Positions 32,280 through 37,472 of a DNA stretch of 37,561 nucleotides are shown here, in pieces (the first letter of the stretch is position 1; every line of letters begins with the position of its first letter). The notes under the pieces are model-generated. The model did not search any database, had not been told where the DNA came from, and saw only the letters and a list, made by a program, of their open reading frames with translations. The position numbers and the translations under genes are program-made. Source of the stretch: a virus; IMG/VR virus record IMGVR_UViG_3300030098_001864, positions 1-37,561 of that record. One strand, written 5' to 3'.

Positions 32280-32955
32280 GTGTTGTCACTTTCTCGAGAG
32301 CCGCCAATACGGTATCTGTCGGGTTGTCCGTCCCCAAGACTTCGGCGGCCATTTTCAACCTATCGAGGTAAATCTCGATCGATTCTACGTCAAAGTACAG
32401 TTGAACCATACGGACATGGGAAGAGGGAGCATCTGTCTTGACGTTCGGCATCGTCCTGGACAGCCCTGGGTCACTGGTGGTTTCCAACGTATCGTCTTCG
32501 TCCATACGAAGTTCTAGTGTCTTCGTGATCTTATTCAACATCTTGTTGAGGTCGTTTTGGCTGAAACCTGTAGAAGCGATGTCCTCAATAGCGATCTCTT
32601 GAAGGGTGGCCGCAAGCTGGATTTCGTCCCAATCAGACAACTCCGACGTCCTGTTGTCGGCGATCGCGTATCCCATTTTTTCGGCTTCTGTTAGGTCCGT
32701 TCGAACGATGTCGATGCTTTCCCAACCAAGTTCTCGAGCAGCCGCCAACGTGCCGTTACCAGCGATAACCACGTTCTGGTGGTCAACCACGATCGGTTTC
32801 TGAAGCCCCCATCGCCTCAGAGACTCTTTGATCGCTTCCATGTTGTGATGGCTATGCTCTCTGGCATTCTTCTGGTCATTCGTCAAAGAGTCGACCGGAA
32901 CACTCTCTACGGTCAGGCCTGGTGTTTTATTCTTCTTCGTCTGGCTTTTGGACAT
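32266..32955 (-). CDS. ParB/sulfiredoxin-like phage protein
   Basis: From the ATG at 32955 (GAGGA upstream; a GTG 27 bases earlier is rejected) this is 229 residues. It shows the ParB/Srx core: QKNAREHSHHNMEAIKESL, then KPIVVDHQNVVIAGNGTLAA (64-72 loop) and AIADNRTSELSDWD. Such proteins bind or cut DNA or hydrolyse nucleotides; they are frequent next to phage DNA-modification genes. It opens the TET-TAGT cluster and overlaps the TET gene. The C-terminal about 90 residues are variable and may bind a partner. Confidence 0.85.
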   Translation of the reverse strand: MSKSQTKKNKTPGLTVESVPVDSLTNDQKNAREHSHHNMEAIKESLRRWGLQKPIVVDHQNVVIAGNGTLAAARELGWESIDIVRTDLTEAEKMGYAIADNRTSELSDWDEIQLAATLQEIAIEDIASTGFSQNDLNKMLNKITKTLELRMDEDDTLETTSDPGLSRTMPNVKTDAPSSHVRMVQLYFDVESIEIYLDRLKMAAEVLGTDNPTDTVLAALEKVTTHEND

Positions 32956-33199
32956 TCGGGATTTCCTCAACGATTGCGCCACCTTGAATGGCGATCACTG
33001 CGTACAAGGCGCGAGCAACCTGCTCCCAAACCTCCCTGTACGATCGTTTCAAATCATCCCAATCTGTGAAGTCGTAGTCAAATGCCGTGTCCATGCTGGT
33101 TGCCATAGCAAGATAACCCGCCTTCGCGCAGGCCTTGATGAGAGCCTGGGAAGGTGCGGGCATCCTTGCTTCGGTGTGGTCTACGCGTTTGGCTATCAC
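32927..33199 (-). CDS. Hypothetical phage protein, 90 aa
   Basis: A 90-residue protein containing SQALIKACAKAGYLAMATSMDTAFD and ending in acidic residues. It most likely begins with GTG at 33199: AAAGGG lies five bases upstream and the GTGA overlap with the stop of the 44-codon gene is a standard coupling. An ATG at 33163 is the alternative. It overlaps the ParB-like gene by about 30 bases. Function unknown; the centre is a helical pair. Confidence 0.65.
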   Translation of the reverse strand: MIAKRVDHTEARMPAPSQALIKACAKAGYLAMATSMDTAFDYDFTDWDDLKRSYREVWEQVARALYAVIAIQGGAIVEEIPNVQKPDEEE

Positions 33200-33330
33200 T
33201 TAGACCCTTTTTTCGGACATTTGTCTTTGCAAGTACGACGAAGCTTGCACATGAGCCATTTGAAATAGCCAAGTTCGCTAACGGCAATACCACCAGCAAC
33301 GCTGATTAGAATCATCCAAATATCACTCAT
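33196..33330 (-). CDS. Tiny membrane protein with basic cysteine tail, 44 aa
   Basis: This frame of 44 codons starts MSDIWMILISVAGGIAVSEL at 33330, preceded by GGAGAG. Its start overlaps the stop of the lipoprotein gene (ATGA) and its stop overlaps the GTG of the next gene (GTGA). It has one N-terminal membrane helix and a tail rich in Lys, Arg and Cys (CKLRRTCKDKCPKK). Small size and context beside a lipoprotein and a holin-like gene suggest a role in lysis or the envelope, but no family is recognised. Confidence 0.65.
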   Translation of the reverse strand: MSDIWMILISVAGGIAVSELGYFKWLMCKLRRTCKDKCPKKGSK

Positions 33331-33968
33331 TTGTTGTCTCTCCGTTTGATCTTCTTCCGGGCAGCTTCATACGCTGGATCGGAAGTTCTTCGAATAGCGA
33401 CAGCCTCACGTTGGGCCATCTCGTTATTGTTATCTAGCATTTTCAGGTCGGCTTCGGCTGAACGCATCGTGGCCTTGGGGATAAACATGCCCAATGACCA
33501 CACGACTCGCTTGATCAGCATCCCCAGGCCAGTTTGCCACAGGAGTACGATTACCCCGATGACGATACCGGCAATAGCCAGGTTGCTCATCAGACGCGCC
33601 CACCAGGGGGTCGAATCCTCTACACGGTGCAATGATGATTGAATTTTGACCGTAGCGACTTGGATCTGGTCTTGTTCCGCGATAATCGAGCTGCCAAGCG
33701 TGACTATCTGGCCTTGAGCCTCCATAGCCACAGAATCGGCTTTTACTGACTCGAGAGCCTGGGTAGCCTGGGCAAGCTCAATTATTTGCGTAGCAGATCG
33801 TTTTGAATTTGCAGCCTGGACGTTGACGCTTTGGGCTGAGGAGCCAATCGCCTGTTTGGCCGAAGAGCAGCCAGTGAGGAAGATTGCCCCAACAATTGCG
33901 AAAGATGTGCAAACAGCCGCGATGAACATGGCGGCTGTAATTCGTTCCCAAGCTCTTTTGCTGAGCAT
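33327..33968 (-). CDS. Putative phage lipoprotein with C-terminal membrane helix
   Basis: From the ATG at 33968 (AAGGA upstream) this is 213 residues. It has a basic start, a hydrophobic stretch and a lipobox ending in LTGC with Cys34 as the expected lipid site. Next comes a Gln/Ala/Ser-rich helical region, and at about residue 140 a second hydrophobic helix (NLAIAGIVIGVIVLLW). It may link outer and inner membrane like a u-spanin, or exclude superinfecting phage. Its neighbour upstream is a holin-like protein, which favours lysis (inference). Confidence 0.65.
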   Translation of the reverse strand: MLSKRAWERITAAMFIAAVCTSFAIVGAIFLTGCSSAKQAIGSSAQSVNVQAANSKRSATQIIELAQATQALESVKADSVAMEAQGQIVTLGSSIIAEQDQIQVATVKIQSSLHRVEDSTPWWARLMSNLAIAGIVIGVIVLLWQTGLGMLIKRVVWSLGMFIPKATMRSAEADLKMLDNNNEMAQREAVAIRRTSDPAYEAARKKIKRRDNK

Positions 33969-33969
33969 T

Positions 33970-34254
33970 TTAGGTTTCCTTGTCACGGAACCGTTCAAGA
34001 CGTTCAACTCGGTCAATCAATTCTTTGAGTTTCATGTCTGTAGCGGCTTTTTGGCTTGCTGCTTTCCAAACCAACGTAGTTGTCATCGCCAAACCTGCCA
34101 AAAACAGGCCAAGCGGTATCAATGTGCTTTCGTTTATTACGTTTCCCCCTGGCGAGCCCACGTCCATGACTCCGGCTAGTCCAACGGCTGTGGTCCCGCT
34201 TGACGCTACCCCTGTAGCGAGCAGCCATATCAATTCTGTTGCTTCTTTGACCAT
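33970..34254 (-). CDS. Possible holin, 94 aa
   Basis: The 94-residue protein has a hydrophobic N-terminal stretch (ELIWLLATGVASSGTTAVGLAG), a second helix (STLIPLGLFLAGLAMTTTLVW) and a charged coiled C-terminus (LKELIDRVERLERF). Two membrane segments plus a short charged tail is a class-II holin layout. It is followed directly by the lipoprotein. No endolysin was recognised near it, so the lysis assignment is tentative. Confidence 0.5.
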   Translation of the reverse strand: MVKEATELIWLLATGVASSGTTAVGLAGVMDVGSPGGNVINESTLIPLGLFLAGLAMTTTLVWKAASQKAATDMKLKELIDRVERLERFRDKET

Positions 34255-34257
34255 CGT

Positions 34258-34647
34258 TTACTCAATCGCTGTAGTTTCGCCGTCCCATAGTGTTTCGGTT
34301 GTACGATTCTTTTTGACGATCTTCAAGGGGAATGGACCATATTTCAACCACAGGCGTCGTATCCTTCGGAACGCTTCCGTTTCCATTCCTTTGACTTCGA
34401 TAGCCTCAAGAATGCCATCGGTGTAACAAACAACGAAATCCACTCGATATCGGTCATCTTCTGTCAAGTCAATCGGAACCTGGCGGAGCCACCAGAGCAC
34501 AAGTCTGGCACCCACCATTGAGTCAAGTTTCTTGGCAAACTCCGCTTCCGCTTTCGAATCAAATCGCCACCCTCGGTAGGTAGTCGGATTCGCGTTGAAC
34601 TTGTTTCGTTTAGGAAATCTGACTCTTGGGTGTTTGCGTTTGGCCAT
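34258..34647 (-). CDS. DUF1064-like endonuclease
   Basis: From the ATG at 34647 this is 129 residues. It contains RFDSKAEAEFAKKLD, then YRVDFVVC and EAIEVKG, giving a D...ExK arrangement (Asp70, Glu84, Lys86) of the PD-(D/E)xK nuclease fold. Phage DUF1064 proteins are thought to resolve DNA junctions or process replication intermediates. It begins just after a strong terminator, so it needs either read-through or a promoter in the 34697..34814 gap. A TTG further upstream lies inside the terminator and is rejected. Confidence 0.7.
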   Translation of the reverse strand: MAKRKHPRVRFPKRNKFNANPTTYRGWRFDSKAEAEFAKKLDSMVGARLVLWWLRQVPIDLTEDDRYRVDFVVCYTDGILEAIEVKGMETEAFRRIRRLWLKYGPFPLKIVKKNRTTETLWDGETTAIE

Positions 34648-34662
34648 CCGTAGATGATACGT

Positions 34663-34696
34663 AAAAAACAACAAGACCGGAAATAAATCCGGCCTT
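34663..34696 (-). terminator. Strong rho-independent terminator between early and middle genes
   Basis: On the minus strand, AAGGCCGGA pairs with TCCGGTCTT (9 bp, one G-T) around a 6-base loop, followed by GTTGTTTTTT. This is the clearest terminator in the window. It separates the early operon (ending with the 48-aa gene) from the nuclease, lysis-like, modification and terminase genes. The T-tract ends 15 bases before the next start codon, so full termination would silence that gene unless another promoter or antitermination acts. Confidence 0.8.
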
Positions 34697-34713
34697 GCTG
34701 CGAAAGGGGTCGA

Positions 34714-34763
34714 GTGAGTTACTGTGTCTTAGAAAGCGATGAACAAAATAAGACAAGACTCAC
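34714..34763. promoter_or_regulatory. 50-base interrupted inverted repeat in the intergenic region
   Basis: Outer arms GTGAGT (34714-34719) and ACTCAC (34758-34763) and inner arms TGTCTTA (34725-34731) and TAAGACA (34749-34755) are perfect inverted repeats with a 17-base loop. A further GCTGC/GCAGC hairpin lies beside it, toward the stop of the 48-aa gene. The 118-base gap has no gene on the minus strand. It could be an operator, an antitermination site or a small RNA. Confidence 0.5.
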
Positions 34764-34814
34764 TGCAACAAATTCGTGCTGCTCCAAGCAGCTTGGGGAA
34801 ATGTCAAGAATAAA

Positions 34815-34961
34815 CTACCTTCTGTGATCTTCCAACGCAACTCTCTTTGCCTCTTCCAGCGAAAGGCCGCCGTCATGGATGCAGATAGCGATTCGTTCAC
34901 GATACGCATCTACGGCATCAGGACCGCTTCGGGAGACTTCTTCGGGTATTTCTTCTGTCAA
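34815..34961 (-). CDS. Small acidic protein, 48 aa
   Basis: The stop of the 102..68-aa gene upstream (TGA) overlaps a TTG at 34961, with AGAGG nine bases ahead, so I start the gene there and not at the in-frame TTG at 35018 that would overlap deeply. The 48-residue product (TEEIPEEVSRSGPDAVDAY and a helical Glu/Arg-rich tail) has no known family. It is the last gene before the strong terminator. Confidence 0.5.
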   Translation of the reverse strand: MTEEIPEEVSRSGPDAVDAYRERIAICIHDGGLSLEEAKRVALEDHRR

Positions 34962-35161
34962 GTGTCTAATCCTCTGATGGGATACTTCGTCAATGACCCT
35001 GTTCTTTCCGCTTGCCAAATTCGGCTTTCAGCTTCTTGCCTGTCCCAACCGTATCTTTTCCGCAGCCATTCAAGCATTTCAGGATGACTCATGTCGTATC
35101 GGATTCTCTTGTTGTCGATCCAGGTTGCCAGGTCGTAAGGTGTTGGACCATCTTGTTTCAT
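34958..35161 (-). CDS. Hypothetical protein, 67 aa
   Basis: From the ATG at 35161 (AAAGG six bases before it) this is 67 residues, MKQDGPTPYDLATWIDNK and then a helical part rich in Arg and Trp. An upstream in-frame extension exists but lacks a ribosome binding site. The stop TGA overlaps the next gene's TTG. Soluble, function unknown. Confidence 0.6.
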   Translation of the reverse strand: MKQDGPTPYDLATWIDNKRIRYDMSHPEMLEWLRKRYGWDRQEAESRIWQAERTGSLTKYPIRGLDT

Positions 35162-35185
35162 TTGTAACCTTTGAAGCGATATAAA

Positions 35186-35242
35186 CCCCGTTGTTTTTCC
35201 AGCACGGGGCCACACTGGGTTAAGTAACCAACAACGTGTTGG
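35186..35242 (-). promoter_or_regulatory. Hairpins between methyltransferase and the next early gene
   Basis: CCCCGT (minus strand) pairs with ACGGGG around a 12-base loop (35186..35209), followed by TTTAT, a weak terminator at best. Next to it lies a perfect 15-base dyad CCAACA-ACG-TGTTGG (35228..35242), whose centre CAACGTG is also the centre of the dyad at 122..140. The gap 35162..35274 contains no gene that I can see. Confidence 0.35.
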
Positions 35243-35274
35243 CGTGAGATAGAGATTCGCATGAATCAAACAGC

Positions 35275-36150
35275 CTACATGGCATTAGTAGGTTTACAAA
35301 CCTCTTTCTCGTAAGTCAATATCGCTTCTCCAATCAACTGTGGTATCTGAGGAACTACGGCGTTTCCGAGTTGTTTAAGTCTGTCCATCCGATTGGGAAC
35401 CCCATCAGCCACTCGACCCACGTTGGATTCAGTTTGCCAGTGACTTGTTCCGCTTCTTGCACTGAGGCATCCAAATAGCCTTTCTCTAATCGGTGCAGAT
35501 GAGATTTGGAACCCAGTGGACCGACACCCTTCCATTCCGATGCGCGTGGCGTCGGCCATAACCTGACAGCACCGCCGAGCGTTGTTCCGCGCTTCGTCCC
35601 CCTGGTCGCACCTGCCCCGCGCACTTGGTTGTTGTCCTGTGTCGTGGGGTTGGGCCACAATCCAGATGCGGTCCCTCTGGTGAGGCGCGCCAACGGCGCT
35701 AGCGGGTATGCAATGCCATTCAGCGCAATACCCGATCTCGCAGAGATTTTGTAAGACCAGGGTAAGCCCCTTAGATCGAAGGGTTGATACATTTTCAATA
35801 ATTGCCCACGCTGGCCGTACATCTCTGATGAGTCGAAACATCTCCGACCAGAGACCGGAACGCTCCCCGATGATTCCTTCGCCTTTCCCTGCGGAACTGA
35901 TGTCCTGGCAGGGGAATCCTCCGGTGATGACGGTTGGAATAAGTCCATCTGCTTGCAGTCGTTCAAACGTCAACTCCTTTATATCCCCATAGACAGGAAC
36001 GGTAGGCCAGTTCTTATTCAGCACCAGCTTTGCCTTTTCATCTTGCTCACAGAAAGCCACAGTCTCAAATCCGCCAGTCCTTTCAAGGCCAAGACTGAAT
36101 CCTCCCACGCCACTGAATAGGTCAAGGATTTTGAATTTAGTTTCGCTCAT
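35275..36150 (-). CDS. DNA C5-cytosine methyltransferase
   Basis: The 291-residue enzyme has all core motifs: LDLFSGVGGFSLGLE (I, 9-23), GGFPCQDIS with catalytic Cys81 (IV), ENV (119-121, VI), QRDR (158-161, VIII) and LGNAVVPQ (261-268, X). It transfers a methyl group from S-adenosylmethionine to cytosine C5 in DNA. The short target-recognition region (about 170-240) cannot be read for sequence specificity. The ATG at 36150 overlaps the preceding gene and has GAAGAG upstream. With TET and TAGT it would supply 5mC for hydroxylation and glycosylation. A 197-codon frame runs inside it in another phase. Confidence 0.93.
   Translation of the reverse strand: MSETKFKILDLFSGVGGFSLGLERTGGFETVAFCEQDEKAKLVLNKNWPTVPVYGDIKELTFERLQADGLIPTVITGGFPCQDISSAGKGEGIIGERSGLWSEMFRLIRDVRPAWAIIENVSTLRSKGLTLVLQNLCEIGYCAEWHCIPASAVGAPHQRDRIWIVAQPHDTGQQPSARGRCDQGDEARNNARRCCQVMADATRIGMEGCRSTGFQISSAPIRERLFGCLSARSGTSHWQTESNVGRVADGVPNRMDRLKQLGNAVVPQIPQLIGEAILTYEKEVCKPTNAM
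35355..35948 (-). CDS. Overlapping ORF inside the methyltransferase gene (possible overprinted protein)
   Basis: A 197-codon open frame runs same-strand inside the methyltransferase gene, shifted by one base. Its product has strikingly ordered features: SPARTSVPQGKA near the start, SGLWPNPTTQDNNQV in the middle, LWPTPRASEWKG and LNPTWVEWLMGFPIGWTDL at the end. I recall these signatures from a widespread family of phage hypothetical proteins. Each falls opposite a conserved methyltransferase motif (GFPCQDIS, QRDRIWIV, GRVADGVPNRMDRL). So this family may be an overprinted gene or a systematic by-product of methyltransferase codons. The start is uncertain: ATG at 35948 has no good ribosome binding site. 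Confidence 0.35.
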   Translation of the reverse strand: MDLFQPSSPEDSPARTSVPQGKAKESSGSVPVSGRRCFDSSEMYGQRGQLLKMYQPFDLRGLPWSYKISARSGIALNGIAYPLAPLARLTRGTASGLWPNPTTQDNNQVRGAGATRGTKRGTTLGGAVRLWPTPRASEWKGVGPLGSKSHLHRLEKGYLDASVQEAEQVTGKLNPTWVEWLMGFPIGWTDLNNSETP

Positions 36151-36493
36151 GCTGCTCTTCAACATCTGAGTTCATGTTCAGATCGACCAGGCGTTCCATG
36201 TTTTTGGCCTTGTGCGCTTTGACCACATCCATCATGCTCAATCCAATGTGCGCAGCCAACAAATGGTCGTATGGCATTCCGTGCGAAAATGAAACAACTT
36301 CTCCCGTCGTTTGACACTCGAAGTTCCACCCTTGCGGGTGACCGTTTTCCCCGTCAGTTGTCAACGTGTAACGCCAGCAATCTGAAACGGGTGGAGTCGG
36401 AGTAGTTCTGAACTCCCACCCGTACTCTTTTCGTTGCGTGTCAAGACAGTGAACAATGAACCTGCCTCTTGTTTGAATCAGTCTGTCAAGCAT
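36137..36493 (-). CDS. Hypothetical early protein, 118 aa
   Basis: A 118-residue protein with GRFIVHCLDTQRKEYGWEF near its start and WNFECQTTGEVVSFSHGM in the middle, ending in a charged tail. No family is recognised. It overlaps the upstream 78-aa gene by eight bases and the methyltransferase by 14 bases, so all three are probably translated from one message. GGGGG lies upstream of the ATG. Confidence 0.7.
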   Translation of the reverse strand: MLDRLIQTRGRFIVHCLDTQRKEYGWEFRTTPTPPVSDCWRYTLTTDGENGHPQGWNFECQTTGEVVSFSHGMPYDHLLAAHIGLSMMDVVKAHKAKNMERLVDLNMNSDVEEQHERN

Positions 36494-36722
36494 CTTTCGT
36501 ACCCCCTGGCTTGTTGATTTTTACTCGAAAGTGGCCTTGCATCCAACTTTCAGCGACTCCTTTCGGCATGCTGTGACCACCTTCAGGTTGGACTGGTCTG
36601 CCATCGTCTACGCAGAGATTTAGTTGGACGTAATTAAGTTCTTCGGGAGGAAGATCAATAACCTCGCAGACAATGTATTTGGAACCATCCATTGCTGTGA
36701 CTTTGATTTGTTTATCGCTCAT
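36486..36722 (-). CDS. Hypothetical early protein, 78 aa
   Basis: The 78-residue product (MSDKQIKVTAMDGSKYIVCEV, with PPEELNYVQLNLCVDDGR) looks like a compact beta-rich small phage protein. GAGG precedes the ATG, which overlaps the stop of the 62-aa gene (ATGA). No known family or membrane segment. Confidence 0.65.
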   Translation of the reverse strand: MSDKQIKVTAMDGSKYIVCEVIDLPPEELNYVQLNLCVDDGRPVQPEGGHSMPKGVAESWMQGHFRVKINKPGGTKDA

Positions 36723-36907
36723 GGTGCAACCTCGTTTCCGTTGTCATCGTATTTCTCAGGCACAAGATGCGGGAAGTGATCTGTGATGTTGAGCGTGGGA
36801 TCTCCGGCCAGTTTACGACAGAAGTCCTGAGCCTTATTAACTGAGTTGAAGGTGATAATCTCACCGTCCAATATGAAGGTCAAACATTTGTCATTGATGA
36901 TTGGCAT
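36719..36907 (-). CDS. Hypothetical early protein, 62 aa
   Basis: A 62-residue protein starting MPIINDKCLTFILDGEIITF with a helix (VNKAQDFCRKLAGD) and an acidic tail. AAGGG lies before the ATG at suitable distance. It starts four bases after the stop of the 80-aa gene and ends in ATGA with the next. Function unknown. Confidence 0.6.
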   Translation of the reverse strand: MPIINDKCLTFILDGEIITFNSVNKAQDFCRKLAGDPTLNITDHFPHLVPEKYDDNGNEVAP

Positions 36908-36910
36908 GGT

Positions 36911-37153
36911 TCATTTTCCCTTCCATACGGGAAGTCCCGCAAGTTCCAAGATTCTTCTCATGGGCATCGTGAACGTGGCAGAAGCTGCTGCCTCTTTTGG
37001 GTTGTCAGTGTCTTCGGCATCAACCAAGACCAGTTCACAATCATCAACGGAAATCAATGTTCCCGAACCTGGGTCGAATACCATCGGAACAAGCTTGTCG
37101 CGTTTGACTTGCTTGGGTCCGGCTACTTCATTAGCCAACTTGTTCATGTCCAT
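36911..37153 (-). CDS. Hypothetical early protein, 80 aa
   Basis: An 80-residue protein, MDMNKLANEVAGPKQVKRDK followed by a beta-like core (GTLISVDDCELVLVDAED) and a C-terminal helix (MRRILELAGLPVW). GAAAGGGG precedes the ATG. The first 17 codons recur at 1..50 through the terminal redundancy. It is the first gene downstream of the variable cassette site. Function unknown. Confidence 0.65.
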   Translation of the reverse strand: MDMNKLANEVAGPKQVKRDKLVPMVFDPGSGTLISVDDCELVLVDAEDTDNPKEAAASATFTMPMRRILELAGLPVWKGK

Positions 37154-37182
37154 CAGTAACCCCTTTCAAGGTCAGAATAAAG
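37104..37182. repeat. Right copy of the terminal redundancy, first anchor
   Basis: Identical to 1..79. Beyond it the two copies drift (one base at 37183, several near 37210, one indel) and then diverge completely where the 62-aa gene is present here but absent at the left end. Confidence 0.93.
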
Positions 37183-37254
37183 GCCCGTCTTACATGCCGA
37201 AGCAAAGCGGACCGAAGGGAAGAACGTCAGCAACGTGCCGACGCGAAAATAGGT

Positions 37255-37443
37255 TCAGGCTTCTTGTTTTGCTTGAGCGTTCATTTCAACTTCGACGGCA
37301 TCCAAGAACTGCTCGACAGAGGCTGGTCGGGAAGCGATCGATTGCCAAGTAAGACCGGCGTACTTTGCAGCCGCTTTAATTCGGCGGAGTGTTTTAGGCG
37401 ACACGCGGTAGATGGTGCTTCCAACTTTGGTTTCGTTGTTCAT
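37255..37443 (-). CDS. Small basic protein on a variable cassette, 62 aa
   Basis: The 62-residue protein (MNNETKVGSTIYRVSPKTLRR and a helical, Ala-rich remainder) is present only at this end of the redundancy and missing from the left-end copy. GAAAGGGG precedes the ATG at 37443, in a leader nearly identical to that of the 188-aa gene. The sequence RIKAAAKYAGLTWQSIASRPASV could be a small helix-turn-helix-like fold. It appears to be an optional early gene in this phage population. No family is recognised. Confidence 0.6.
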   Translation of the reverse strand: MNNETKVGSTIYRVSPKTLRRIKAAAKYAGLTWQSIASRPASVEQFLDAVEVEMNAQAKQEA

Positions 37444-37468
37444 CGTTTGCCCCTTTCGAGAGCGTGGT
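37431..37468 (-). repeat. Leader repeat, copy 2
   Basis: Matches 706..743 at 35 of 38 positions, covering the ribosome binding site and the first codons (MNNE) of the 62-aa gene. It lies right after the stop of the variant 188-aa gene, as if the cassette had brought its own copy of the leader. Confidence 0.8.
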
Positions 37469-37472
37469 GTAA

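Noticed and set aside
34714-34824. Plus-strand frame of about 36 codons beginning GTG after GAAAGGGG
   Set aside because: It lies over the interrupted inverted repeat and would be the only plus-strand gene. Its ribosome-binding-like sequence may be chance, and nothing else supports translation.
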